Source of the DNA: Paguma larvata | Taxonomy: Eukaryota > Chordata > Mammalia > Carnivora > Viverridae | Direction: 5' to 3' | Length of the DNA: 64,000 bases | Assembly (NCBI GenBank): GCA_030068075.1 | Contig: CM057839.1 | Span: 22,051,167 to 22,115,166 of the forward strand | Shown here: piece after piece, positions 46,609 through 60,439 of the stretch | Position numbering within the stretch: position 1 is the first letter of the stretch | Layout of the letters: every line of letters starts with the position of its first letter | Notes under the pieces: generated by a model | The model's database searches: none | What the model saw: the letters and a program-made list of their open reading frames with translations, nothing else | Told to the model about the DNA's origin: nothing | Position numbers and translations under genes: made by a program

Positions 46609-46975
46609 GTAAACATTAATACCATGCATGTAAGGAAGCACAAAAAGGAATACAAAATTAGAATAAAATCTCAGAAACTTCAGACAGCACAGCCGAAGAA
46701 AAAATACATTCTCTGATCTTCTTGAGAGACCCAAACCAATGGTTCCTAACAGTTTTCTTTACATGTCCTGAGAGACCACACTGAGCTAATTTCAGGGGTG
46801 CAGTTTTACATATCTAGAGGTCATCTGGTTGGTAGGCATGGAGATATCCCCAAACCGGAAAACCTGGAGAACAAACTCAGTCCCCAGAGAGATCTCTATT
46901 CCACTGGTCAGAGTAAGGACTCAGTTTCACATCTTTCCAAGGAAACATTTTAAGAAAAAGTGGAAGGGAATGCCA
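46609..46975. repeat. Unassigned dispersed repeat, copy 2, second part
   Basis: Continues the match to 31910-32245, best at 'gagctaatttcaggggtgcagttttacatatctagaggtcatctgg'. See copy 1 for what the family might be. Confidence 0.6.
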
Positions 46976-47508
46976 AAGAAAAATTGCACCTGATTAAGTT
47001 AACAGACAAAGAGAGACTTTACTCAAGATTATTGCAATAGGAAGGAGGGACTGAACTCCCTCTGCTGAAAGGAGATGTGGGAGAGCTGACAAGTGCTGGG
47101 TTCAGCTAGCGAAAAAGTAGTGGGTGACACTTTGGGGATGTAGGTCAGTGGGACTGGACCATGTATGCTTGTTAATTGGTACTTACCAGAAGTTAGGCTC
47201 CTCCCGCCCCCAGAGACTGGGAGATAGGGGCTCTATCTTTCTTAAGATTACATTTCAAAGGCATGACTCCAGTTCCTTGAGAAAAACATTCCTGCAAGAT
47301 GCTGGGAGGGGACATGCATCTCAATGGGTAGAGAAAGAATTTACATAGTGAGTTTCCTCAAGTTAATGCTCAGAGAAAAATGACCTAAGGGGCCTAGACT
47401 TAGGAAGGAATGTGTCTATAATGTTGAATCAAGCTGAGGGAAACATGAAAGAAGTCCTTATAAGGGAAAACTACCTTTCTGGTCTTTGGAAATGGAGAAA
47501 GACATTTT
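46976..47508 (-). mobile_element. Probable endogenous retroviral LTR, antisense, family unassigned
   Basis: Reversed, the segment starts TGTAAAATG and has a 'cccttataagg' block. The 'aactggagtcatgcctttgaa' and 'ggaggagcctaacttctggtaagtacc' blocks come next. It then shows 'gctgaacccagcacttgtcagctctccc', and 'ctattgcaataatcttgagtaaagtctc' resembling the R/U5 polyadenylation region. GC content is above the local level. The order fits an ERVL- or ERV1-type LTR. It may be part of one larger element with the unassigned repeat next to it. The 74-codon frame at 47124-47348 is not a gene. Confidence 0.5.
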
Positions 47509-50500
47509 ACAAATCCTTACATTGTACCTACATCTTACCTATAAATTTCTACATTTCTTACTAACCTCATAAACTGGAAGCCTGGTTTCTAGTCACTTCA
47601 AGTGACCCTCAGGACAACCATGTTTAATACTTCTCCCATCATGCTGGATGGCTTCGGCTGCTTGGAACTACTTCTGTCCAAGAACATTGCATTTTATCAG
47701 TGATTGCACACCCTGAAAGGGAGTTTTTAGTTATGGGGAATATGAATATATCCAGGAAAAGAAGAAAGGGTTCCTAATGGTATTTTTTGAGGTTTGGTCA
47801 TGTGTTAAAAGAAGACCTCTGCTCTGTGGATATGCATTGTGCACCACAGCAGAAACTGGAAATATAATGCAAGCCCACCCTCATATGTTAATACAACTTT
47901 GAATAATATTTCACAACGGTAAGAGAAAATTATGACATGAATTCTGAACAAGGAAGAACCCTGGGATAGCAAGATAAACTAAGGAGACTGGGGACAAATT
48001 TTGACTTCAGTTTGTTACCGAATTCAGCAATGAAGCATTGTAAGAACCCGGTTATTGGAAATAGAGAAGACTCTGTAACCATGAGAAAATCAGAAACAAG
48101 AGACCTATTTTTCTGTGGACAATGCACACTCACACAGGCTGACGGCTATAGGGTACAATGGAAAGTGGAAATTACCTCCAGGAAAGACAATCTTTTGGAA
48201 GAATTGTTAACTGGAGCTAGGACATAGCTGAAAACCAAACTTCAGCTGGAAAATTGGGAGGCATATCCAGAAGCAACCTGGAATTGCTCAAGCTCTGCCT
48301 CTAGAACTAGATAATGGAAAATGCAGAGATTACTCAGGAATGAAAATACTGATCTGTAAAATAAAACAAAGGCTCGAAGTCCTCAAAAAGCACATTCAGA
48401 GGTTTGAAATATGTCGGGCCATGGCTCTCTAATTTGTTTTTCTTCCACAAGCAGTAACAATACGAAAACTGCTGAATAATGGCATTTCAATGTAACTGGA
48501 TAAATTAATAATGCACAGGCACATCTTCTCTATAATCTGTTTAAACTCTTCAAATGGCGGTATAAATGATAAGTGTTTAAGATAATCTGTTTATGCAGGT
48601 ATATTTGGGTGTCTGCATGCATGGTGATAAAACAGAAAAACTGAATACCTGTACATATTTTAAACCTATAATACATAATCAATATTCTTTTAAGTGTGAC
48701 CTAATAAAGTCATTTTCCTTCCTTCAAATTCTCGATTTATATATATATATATATGTATATAATTCAAAGTTTAATAAATAATATTATCATTTAGATAAGC
48801 TCCATGATAAAAATATAATTTCAAATAATATACTTTAGTATTTATATCTATGTATTTAAAAAGTTAATTAGAGAGAAAATAAATCACTCAACACGCAAGA
48901 TGATTTTAAATGGTAAAAGAATAGGCACAAACTATTCTGCCTTATTGCTTTCAGGAGATTAAACATTATGCCAGGTTTTCCTTTGTCCTTTATATCTAGA
49001 GACAATAAAGTCACCTTGGGGCATATCATCTTTGTTCTGCTAAGAAGATATATGATTTTCCTTTTTTATTCATGCAAATGTTATGCCAGTAGGTACACTT
49101 AGACAGGGTGAGGGTGTGAAAAGACCTATTGTGTCCTCACAAAGGGAGCTCCTTACAAAGCCTTTGGATGGAGAGCTATCACAAGGGTAGGAGTGGGCAT
49201 GTCCACGGCAGATCAAGTAGACTCCTGGGAGCATAAGGCTTAACACTGACCCCTTTCACTCCATTGTTCAAATCTGTAGGACTCTGATGGGCTGGAGGGT
49301 TTGGAGGGAAAGTCACAGATAAGAGGAGCACACCATGAAAGATACCAGCCTCTTGGTGATTGACTCTTGATCAATATGAAAGACTGAATTTCCTGAGCGT
49401 ATGGGTAAGGATAACCATAGTGTTTGGGGGAAATATAAGGATGATGGGTTAAATGTGTATGTGCTCACATTGCCCGCAGTGCCCAGTGATTTGAAACAAG
49501 CAGATCACGTTTGCAGGGAACAAATGTCCATTAAAAACGGCAGGTCTAATTTACTAGCAGGCAATCAAGTCACTGAGAAGTAGGAGCTGTGCCAGACTAG
49601 TGAAACCCCATGTTTTCTCTCTGTCTAATATTTGGGAGCAGGGTTGGCCTTAGTTGGATATAAAGAAAGCCCTGGAATTTCAGTCAATTAGATCTTTAAG
49701 AAAAATAAACTACCTATTAGTAAGGACAAATCAGGGCAGACGGGGAGAAGAGGGATACAACTGTGCAATATATATTATGAAACGAAGGTCGGCTTGATGT
49801 GCTGCTGTGAGTTGACCTAAGTATGGGTTGTTCACTTTTAATGGATTTTTAAAAATCGTATTATAAGCCTAATTGCTGCAAGCATGCTATCAGACAGTAT
49901 GATATTAGGAAAGTGAATTTTAGACTGAATTCTGTCAAACCTGCAACATTTATTAGCAAACAATCAAGAAAATAGTTATAGAACCAATTGGTAAGCTTGA
50001 AGGAGTCACCAACTCTCTGGTCTTTTAGCTGCTCTAATAAGACTTTAAATGAATATGGTAATGGTATTAGAATCACCTTCTAGTTTAATTACACAACAAC
50101 ATTTTCTTTCATATTTGTAGCTGGGATGTGTTATGTCAGTGTCTAGGCTGTCATTGACAAGGGAAGAAATTCCTGAGTCTTTCTGATCCAATGAAGAACT
50201 CCTGCCACACTAAAGGGTCTTAAAGTTAATTACAGATAATATTACATATACAAATCAAGTTGACTAAGCAAGTACGATATCATTTTTTTCTGGACTACTT
50301 GGTAATATATCCTTCTAAAACATGAAAAAGAATTTGGGAGAAATACTCGGGAAAGTTCCTGGTAGAGGTAATAGCAATTTGAAAAATGACGGGTGGGAAT
50401 CATAACTTAGTGCAAATTTTAGAAGTAGGAAGAAACTAAACTACATATTTTTAAAGGGATAAACTGTTTCATATAAGCTGTTATAGGACCTGAGGTAAGA

Positions 50501-50774
50501 GTAAGTAAATGGATATTTAATGGGTCTTGGTATTTGTCTACTTCTTTGCTTGATTGGTCCTTACATAGGTATGGTGATTCAACAGATTGCACACTTAGAC
50601 ATTTTCTAGCTTTCTTTATGTTGTATATGAATAACAGGTTTAATGGAAAATATTTTAAATATTTAAAACAGAAACAATAAATATGGATGGATAGTGGGAA
50701 ATTCTCAAATTTACTAAAGTGAATCTGTAGAAGTTTTGCTCATAGTATGCTTCAACTGGTGTATGAAGAAAGAT
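47509..50774. other. Intergenic DNA without recognised elements
   Basis: 3.3 kb in which I see no SINE or LINE. Complexity is normal at 47560-48320 and 49080-49720, AT-rich elsewhere. A (TA)n run is at 48738-48761. Short frames (60-71 codons) at 47930, 48012, 49401 and 49861 carry no recognised domain. Confidence 0.45.
48738..48761. repeat. (TA)n microsatellite
   Basis: About eleven TA units with one G interruption. Confidence 0.85.
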
Positions 50775-51010
50775 TTGAGGATTTTCAGAAAGAAGGTGAG
50801 CATTCTAGGGCAAACTGAATCGAGATGTGGAAAAGCTTTGAAAAATGCTTAGTGTGGCTGTAATGTAAGGTGAGCACAGGAGTGTGGCCTAGGAATTAAG
50901 AAAGGAAAGCAGGAGGCAGACTAAGAACTGTTTCACATTCCCAAATCAACAAGTTCATATTTTATTCTTTGTGAAATGTGAAGTCATTTAATTTAAACAG
51001 ACTCAGTAGG
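50775..51010 (+). mobile_element. Ancient mammalian repeat, L2-like, second copy
   Basis: Blocks 'aaggtgagcattctagggcaaactgaa', 'gtgtggctgtaatgtaaggtgagcacaggagtgtggcc' and 'gttcatattttattctttgtgaaatgtgaagtc' correspond to the same ancient repeat type as 23.3-24.0 kb. Heavily decayed. Confidence 0.45.
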
Positions 51011-51094
51011 CAAAAGAACCAAGAATAAAATCCTGGGAATTATTTATATGAAATGATTGGATGGAAGTTCATTCCATGAACATGAATTTAGTGT

Positions 51095-51215
51095 TATTAT
51101 AATTTGAACATCCCCAGCCTTAAAGGTAAGGGAACTGATTTACATTGTGCTTAAGTAATTTGCACAGAGGGCAAATAGTGGTGGCGAGATTCAAAGACTG
51201 CCAATTCAGAACGGA
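51095..51215 (+). repeat. MIR fragment
   Basis: It has 'aaaggtaagggaactgatttacattg', 'gcttaagtaatttgcacagagggcaaatagtggtgg' and 'gattcaaagactgcca', the usual end of a MIR. Confidence 0.65.
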
Positions 51216-54200
51216 CCTACCATTGAATTACTGAAGTAAAGTATAAGTGGAAATTACTGACAATAAGGAAGTTCTGGAAGATACTTGAGGATCCTGTTAC
51301 TAGAAGTTTGGAATGCAGACCCAGCTGTGATTAAGGTGTCAAATGCCTAGATAGATAAAACAGAGGGACCTATCAGGAAGAGGACTGTGGTGAATGCTAT
51401 ATCAAGGTATTGGCATTTAATGCAGTTGGGTGTTTTACTGGAGGCCACCAGAATGTCCTAAAAAAGTATTCACACCAGTTTCCAAGAGATCTTGCAAAAT
51501 ATATAGGGACAGATGAGAAAATTTCATTCAAGAAGCTACAAAGGCATTTTTGTTTGCCTGATGACTATATTTCAATTGAAAAGGTTAGAAACAGCAACTT
51601 TTTGAAAAAAGGTTATGTAATTGAAGATTGTATGTAACATTTATCCCATACATGCCTTGCATTTGCTCAAGGTTTAAGCAGAATCTGCCAAAACACAATT
51701 CAATTCACTTTCTCAATTTCTGAAACAACTGAAATTATAAGAAAAACACAGTGTCTTTAAGGCAACTGATATTTTACATCAAAAAAAAATGACAGAAATG
51801 TAGGTTATAAAATACCGTTTCTTTTTTTTTAAAGTTTGATATAACAGAAATGTAGGATGTGAGTATTTAATCAAGCCAGGGTTTCCAGACCATTATTCAA
51901 TGGCTACTAGAGTTGCATATTGGAACAATTTACTCAAAAAAAGGTATACCAAGATCAGGATTCGGTTGTATGGACGTTACGTTATAATATGAGGGAGATA
52001 AACACGTCTTATATTCATTTTCTGGTAGCAAAACTGTGTGCCAAAAATCTAAAGTAGAATTTTTAGATTGTGATTACACTCAAAGAAGCAAAAGCATTTC
52101 TGAAAACCTTTGTTACCATGTAGGTCAGCTTTCTAAAGGGCTACAGGAAACAAGGAATAAGTTACTTACAATTTATTCAGTTATTGCTCTTGTGTCTTAC
52201 ATGATTAATTGCAAAAATCAAAGAGCAAGCTTAAGATAATTTGTGTTAGTTCTCCAAGTTACTCGTTTATAAAGAGATTCAGGAATGCTGAATTTACAAG
52301 TCTGATAATAGATGAAATTGTGATTCCTACTGTTATATATAAAATACCTACACTAGAAAGGAAATTATTGATCATCTGAACAGAGGCTCAAGTATACAAT
52401 TAGGGCATGTAATCATTTAGCAAACATCTAGCTTAAGGTCGGTGCCCGTTGATTGCTAAATGCAGCCTTAGTACCATAGGTACTAGTACAACAGAACTTT
52501 CATGACAGATTATTAATTTAAGGAAGTGTAGAAGAGAATATTTATAGGGTGACTTCTATGTAAAATGCAGGCACATTTATTTATTAAATATATACCTGCA
52601 TGTATACTAACATATATATGGAGAAAGACAGAATTTCTATTTAGCTATTTATGTAGAGGATCTCTCCAAAAAGGGAGAAGAAACTTGTAACTGGATATTT
52701 CCACTGCAAGGAATTACATCAGAGTGACAGTGTTGTAAAGAAAACTTATTTTTTGCATTACATCCTTCTGTTTCTTGGCATTTGTGTCATACATATGTAT
52801 TCTCTATTAATATTATTTAATCATCTAATTAAAAAACATGTTTGAATGTAGCCTCTGGAAAACAGACTATTGAGGAATCAGAAGCCTGCATCTAACTCTG
52901 AGATTCTAGCGAGGTTAATAAACATTGGGCTATTGAATGTCATAGCGCAAATAGTAAAATTATAGTGTGAGCAAGACAGAAATTCAAGTCATCAGAATCC
53001 TATGAGTTTAGAAATAGCAATGTTTTCTACAGAGATGATTAAATCAGAAACATGATCAACATGAGAATTTCTTCTAACCAATGTAACTAGAAAACATGAA
53101 CTCCTTCAATTACATCCTAGATGAAGGAATAGAATGCTATTACCATTTTCCTGATCCAGTACTTAGTTCAGAATGTCTTTTCTATAAATTTCATAAGTAA
53201 AAAGCTACTCACTCTACCATTATTTATCCACTCAAGTCTTAGTTGATTTAATCCAACTGACACCAAATTGACCAAAGTGTGTAATTACTTCGAAACTATT
53301 TTAACGCAGAGTCCACTATGCTGAGAAATAAGATCAAATACTCTTGCATAATGAAACATTTTATATTTTAAATTACTTTCCAAATAAGAAATTATCTATA
53401 CCTAGATACATAGGTAGATAAGAGTATAAGTGGAGACATTGAGAAGGTAATTATCTTTCAGTTTTAATTTAGATATTCTGTTGTGATAAAAAAAATACTC
53501 TCTTAAATCAAGAAACATAATCACAGTATTTAGCAGCAATAATTATCGAGGCAGTTGGACAGTGCCAGGACTCAGAGAATAATAGAAACCCCACAGAGGA
53601 AAGGATGATAATTATTGTAATTGCCAAAGAATCTCTTTTAAAGAAAAAGAGCAATTAAAAAAATGCACTGAACCACATGTATGCCCCTTGTTTTGATAAA
53701 AGATGCTTTAAATATTCCTATAAATAAAAGATAAATACCCGTGGAAATATTAGATTGTCATTAAGGACTATTTCAATTGTCGAAACTTGAAGTGAATGAC
53801 ATACCAATAGATATTTTTGAAAGATTAGAGATTTAAATAAAGAACTTCCCTAAGATCTTCAAAATGGATATTTTCTACTATGAAACAATAATTGTAAGAG
53901 AACGCATATTTCTGTAAAAGTCTTGGCTGAAGGTTATTAAAAGCATTGTAAAGAAAAAGATCTCTTGTTAATATTTAGATTCATTCTAAATAGATAAGCT
54001 TTATATTGCTTTTACCTTGCATTAAAACTTTTTTAAAAAACCTAAATACATTATTGATACACATTACAGTAAAAATGGTGCAGTTTACATGCTGTTTAAA
54101 GCCATATTAATAAGCTATATGGTTTATAGTTTGCAGCTTTCACAAAAATAAACAAGGCAGTGTGTTTGCAAAGTAAATCATCTAAATGAATTTATTTAGA

Positions 54201-56845
54201 TACTTTAAGTGAAATGATACTAATTTTCAGCTCATTCATTTGACAGAGCTTACCCTATGTTTGTCTAGGCAGGCGATTCTATAGTTCTGGATCGCTGACA
54301 TTGACACAATCATGTAACTGTGGTAAACATGAGAAAACTAATTTATATAGATATAGTCTATTGAATATAATGGAGGGTTTTAAGGCCTAAGGATTTTCAG
54401 CATTGTCTTTTTACCCTCCTAGAGGTGATAATTAAGTTTAGTTTTACTCTAATAAGGCATTGATTAGTTATAAACATTTAATATTTTACTACAAGATGAT
54501 TACAAGTAAACTAATGGAATAGCAAGGGGGGATACTTGATGGGATTATTAAACATTGCTAAAAAAAAAAGTGAATTACATATAATTATTTTTATTTCTCC
54601 TCGCTGGCTTTACTACATTTATAATGCACTGAGTCATGATGATAAACAACATTTTTAATGTGAACAAATCGTTGTTTGTAGTCATTTGATAGTATAAATA
54701 TATTTGCAATAACAGATACTGCTTTTTTAAAAATAGCACATTCCCATTTAATATGTGCTCTCACACGTCAATGTATGTATAAGGTAAATCCCTAGAGATG
54801 TAGTTAGTAAAATATAGCAAATGTGTATTTTAAAAATGGTCAAAGATTGGCCATTCTCTCCACACCCCAGTCCTAAAAAACTGTAGAGGAAATTCAGAAT
54901 ATCAATGAAGAGCATATGAGAATTCAGGCTTCCTCATAATCTCTTCGGCAAGGTGTAATATAATTATTTGGTTTTTCTCTCTTGATATTTTTAAAATGAC
55001 ATCTCTTTGTTATTTTAATTTATATTTACTTGATTTTTACCAAATTTAATATTGTGTCATACATGTGAAAGTAACTTAAATGTATTTTTTATGTAAAATT
55101 ACTGATGCATAATTTTAAAACAATGCAGCTCACTGATGTGTAAAAACCTTTGAAGAAATCAAAACATTTGAACAAGTGTTAAGCATAGAAGTTACCCTGC
55201 TCACTTTCATTTTTTTAGTTTAAGGTATTTACTGACATTTTTTCCATATTTTATGAAGTCATATTAAGTAATATTTTCATATTAAGAGTTCTGGATTTCT
55301 TGTGTTTATTGTCTTGCTAAAAAAAGAAACTTTCCTTTTATTCTTATTTTATAAAGTGCCCTGGTCAGTAACCGGTAACTTTTTTTAAGTGATATTTCCA
55401 TATTTATTGAGATAATCAAAACTCCAGTAGAATAAAATAAAGCAATAATGACAGTAAAAATCCATCACTTTAATGGTAAACCAATAAGTTTCTCATGATT
55501 ATTAACTATAAGCCAGAGATTTTAACTAATAAATTGTATTTGAAATGTAAGTTCCCATTTACTTTTAGTTTACATAAAAACTAAATTATAACTAATATAA
55601 TATTATAAATGTTTTCCCTGAATTTATTGTACAACTGTATGGTTATTTGCCATTAATTTTGGAAACTGGAATTGTGTTGAATTATATTGCGAGACTTTCT
55701 AATATTGACACATTCTTAGATTCACAGAATAAACTCTACGGAATCACATTTTTATTTTTTAAACTCTGTTTCTGGATTTAGTTTGCCAATGTATTATCTT
55801 TCTATGTTTGCACATAAATCTATGAATATAATATCTTATAATGACTGATTGAAACTTAACTGAGGTACAAGAGACATTACCATACTCTTTTTGAAATTTC
55901 TTTTGAATTTATAATTATTTCAAAATGAAATGTTAAGAAAATTAAATAAAAAGAACGCACTATTACTACATGCAACAACATGAATAAACTTCTAAATATA
56001 ATGTTGACCAAAACATGCTAGATACAAAAGTAAACATAGCATAATGCCATTACATATTAGGTTTAGAGTTGGTAATGGCCATGAACTATAGTCTTCCAGG
56101 TGTTGTGATAATACAGTAAAGTCTTTTCAAGCAGAGCATCCAGCTTTACTTTATCTGTTGTCATATTGTCCCCATTTCCCTTTGCCACATTTTAAAGTAT
56201 TTTCGTCTCCATTTTTAACAGGTAGTGTAAAGGAGTCATAACAAAATTATGGAAATCACACAATGTTTTGCTTTCCATTACAGATATATGGAAAAAATAA
56301 GAGTACAAAATCTAAATAGAAAGAAAAACTAACATGTAAGTAAAAACTAGAAGCGTAAATTGAAAAGAGTGAAACACAACTGTTTCTTTTAAATAACACT
56401 AGAATTTTAAAAATATGATGAGAAGCAAATTGCATTAGCATTGTTATCTTTATTCGGCTTTTTTTAAAGGTGAGAAATAAAAGACTCTGGTTTCTTTGGT
56501 TGTGGAAACATCAAAGAGTAATTTTGAAAATTAAATAGAAAACAATTTTCACATCTTAATAGCTATAGATCTATAGAAGAAAAACACAACTGAAAATTTT
56601 CAAGAGTCTTCCCATTTATTTGACATATGCATTTTTATTAAGTGATAGACCATGAAATTAACATTTCTGATTAAAAAAAAAAAAAAGAAATGATAAAGCA
56701 AATAGATCTGATTTCCAAACGTCTACAGCTTACAGGGCAAAACAGGGCAAACACAAACATATGATATATTTAAAATAATTTATTATTAGTAATGATATTA
56801 TTAGGATCATTGCCCCAAAGAATTTGATTGAAATGGCCATCTATA
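51216..56845. other. Long AT-rich stretch almost free of recognised insertions
   Basis: 5.6 kb with no SINE, LTR or clear LINE. Frames of 75 codons at 51410-51637 and 67 at 52036-52239 have less AT-biased residue use than most others here, but no domain I recognise and no flanking gene signals. The pieces 53500-53660 and 54170-54440 have normal complexity. A 'ttataattatttcaaaatgaaat' piece at 55908-55930 could be an old L1 tail. Confidence 0.45.
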
Positions 56846-56960
56846 CAATATTGTGTGTATATATACACACACACAATATAGTGTATATATATGTATATAT
56901 ATATATAATATATGCACAGTATACATATATGATACAGTATATGTGTATATATTTTACAAT
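56846..56960. repeat. TA/TG/CA low-complexity tract with inverted repeat
   Basis: A (TG)-(TA)-(CA) run at 56848-56879 is nearly self-complementary (TATTGTGTGTA against TACACACACACAATA). It is followed by about 80 bp of TA- and TATG-rich repeat. Confidence 0.85.
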
Positions 56961-59900
56961 AGCTATATGGTTAACATTTCTCTTATGACTATTATAGTAG
57001 TCATAAACAAGAGCAAAAAATAAATCTTACTAGCTTTTCACACTATATGAAAGACTAGACGCTCCAATTAACTGAACAGATATGCAAAACACGACTATTC
57101 GGAGTTTGGAGTTTATCTGCATAAAAAAAATCATTGTATTCTCTTCCATCATTTTGGGGGAAATTTCTCATTTTTTCCATTTGCTATGACACTAGAAACT
57201 CAGGATAAGTAGTATTTAAGGCTTAAGATTTGGACAGCAATCAATGATACAAAATTATAACAGAAAAAATACATGTATAGAAATAATAAAGTATTAACAC
57301 ATAAAGCTATTAGATAAGAAAGCGTAAGCCTCAACCTTACATAGTTACCATCTGCCCAAACAACTTTTAAGGAAGCCATGGTAGTTCTGACACTTCTCAA
57401 CGTCTATTATGCAGTGGCATCTACATGGAACGTTCTTATGTTCAAGTATGGTCCTGTTACATTCTTTAGAACACTGAACTTTGATTCTTGGTGAATATTA
57501 AAATATCAGGTATTAAATCTGCCTTAAGGATGAAAATAAATGGAAATAGATAAATAAATACTACTACCTAGGGTTATTTGAATTTAATAGAAAGTTCTTG
57601 GGATGAGAACACCTTAGTCCAAATAATAACTGATGATTTCAACATAAAAGAGAAAATACTTTGCAAGAAGTAGGGTCCTTTTACAATAACCCTCAAACCT
57701 CAGGTTTATAGTCAGTTTGTCTGCCTTTCCAGTGTAGATGGAGAATTCTGGCATTTCAGATACATCAATTTTCCTAGTAAGTGATTCATGAGTATAAACT
57801 ACTCATTGAAAGGTATAAACAATTTTCTTCAAAATAGGCTTCCTTAGAGTATATGCATGTTTCGGGGTGGGGGGGTGTGCTATGGATGGGCAGAGGGAAC
57901 AGTGATTATATCTTGCTCTCAAATTAAAAAGTAAGCCCACATGTATGGAATCTTTACATAAGTAGCAGCTTACTTATTTATTTTTCCATCCCATAGATAA
58001 TTGGATGATATCAGTGCAATAATATTGGATTTATTTCAGCAAAAGAGATCACATTACATGTTATATTTCACAGCTGTACTGTCACTCAAAATAAAGGATG
58101 TTCACAGAAGAGTCTAGAGTTGTTTCAGGGTCACCATTTGATTATTTTTTGCATTAATTCCTGATTTTAAAATAAATCTGCATAAGAGAAAGTTAATAAT
58201 TTGGGGATCTGATTTAGCTGGAAGTACTTTTTCCTGCCAAAAATTAGGCTTGAAACACTTTACAAGAAAAAAGAGCACACCTAGATATTGCATAGGAGGA
58301 CATTTCACACATAATTAAGGATATTCAATAAATATCATAAGTTAAAGGGACAGGTAAAGTTATACTAAAAAATTTAATATATAGATGTATAATTGAACAA
58401 ATTGACCTATAAGTAGGTACAATAGGATGAACAGATTTGTAAAAATCTAGAAGTTAGATTTGATATCTAAAATGCAATACTGGCAATGCCATAAGCTTTT
58501 CCAGCCAGTTATCTAATTCTGTGCTTTGAGAAATAACTCTGAGATCCTGTAAATTGAAACAAAGCAAGAGAACTTTACTGGCAGCAACCTGCTCCTTTAC
58601 ACCGTGGCCTTGGAGTAATGAAAGGTCAGGACCGGTGATCATCTATCTCCATAATTTCACTAACAATTGACAAACACAATTTAGAAACTGCCAAAAAGTG
58701 AAATTGATCTTGTTCTTAGTGAAAATTGTATCTATCTGTTTAGATTTCTCTACTATGGTATGATAGCAACAATGATAAAGAATTCATTCACATCCATCAA
58801 GAAAAGTATGAAAGCACTACTCTGTAAACGGTTTGATTCAATTTACGGAACAGAAATCCCATTTAAATGATATATCGTAGAACTGGAAATGTCCTAATAT
58901 TTTTTTTCTTTACATTTATTACATGCAGCTATAATTTTGAAGCAGACGTAGTTTAGGAATATACAATTGTTTGAAAAGTTTGAAGATGCTAATTTATCAG
59001 CATATATAGTTCCCCTAAGAACTAACACTTTTTTTTTTGGCATTTCCTAGAGATTAAAAATATATTATCATTCAAGGAGGATGGCTGCAATGTTATACTA
59101 TTAAAAAAACTACTTTCCAAAGATGAGAATAATATTTTTCATGGTTAGTTGAAATGTTGGGCAACCATTCTTCATTATTTTAAAAATAGATTTTAAACAT
59201 TATACTTAAAAGAGAAATATGCAAACCACATGCTGTTAGTAATTGACAGCAAATTGGAAATTGGTGCATAGGTAAGTTTATTATTTTTTTTTTCTTATAC
59301 AAATACAGTTTGCCAAATAACTATACCACATTCACACATACACAAAAGCGTACATGGTAGAATTTTATTTTAGGCAAAAGCAATGATCACTAAACATTAT
59401 TATTTTCTTAGTTTCTTAGAGTTTATTTTCTTCGTTATTTAAAATAATAAGCAAGCATCGAATCTATTGAGGGGATGAGTGCAGAGACAGTAAAATTTCA
59501 AGGACATTCACCTCCGTTCTCACCAATTACATCTTGAAAATACATAATTAAATATCTTAGAAATAACTGTAAAGTGAGAGTCAATGTTTTTTTACAGTGT
59601 CTGAGATTTTATCCTTCAGATAAAATAATCAGCTGAGGATTTTTTTTATACATATCATATTTTTTGTTTGTTAGAATGGTTTGCTCTGTTCGTCCATTGC
59701 TTAGCCTTTCAAAAATAATTAAGAAAATTAAGCTAAAGAGATATTTATAATGATTATTATTTAACTAGATTCCTAATTTGGGGTCCTGAATCTTAACTAT
59801 AGTGAGGATAATTTAAATCACGCAGCTCTTTACTGAGAATACTTTAAAACATTACATGATAAGAATTAGAGCATTTCAGAATATTGTGCAATTGTAAACA

Positions 59901-60436
59901 TGCATGTAGGTATGCATGTGCATATGTACATGTACTTCCATCTATAGATTAATGCATGCGTATACATATAATGTATACTATTACCATATGCGGTAATATG
60001 TGGTACCATAATACCACATTTATCAGTATTCATATATATTTAAGAAGGGACATAGTAAAATATAGACACATACTAACTATTCCCTTTGAAGCAAGGTAAT
60101 TATTAGTCAATACTATTATTAATGTACTGTGGTTTGTAGTAACACAATATCAATAAAAAATAAATTTCTTACAAAGTATATATTAAAACTCTTACTCTAG
60201 TATAGCTAAAAAACATTCAGTTTTAAAACATACTTTCATTATTTTTCTTGCCAAACCTTTCTGATTGTTTCCTCTAAGTTTAATGAAGACACTGGATTAC
60301 TATCAAATCTATCACAATTTCTAGCTCTAAAAACAGTGTTTGTTTTCAGGTTCTGTGTTTTCTCTTATTCCCTGTAATCTAAGGATTTTCACCACAGAGT
60401 TGTTAGGATAAATTGAGACTAGTTATGAAAGCAGAT
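56961..60436. other. AT-rich intergenic DNA
   Basis: No SINE, LINE or LTR recognised. Small hairpins occur at 59981-60019. GC-poor throughout. Short frames at 57200, 58114 and 58454 are unsupported. Confidence 0.45.
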
Positions 60437-60439
60437 TCA

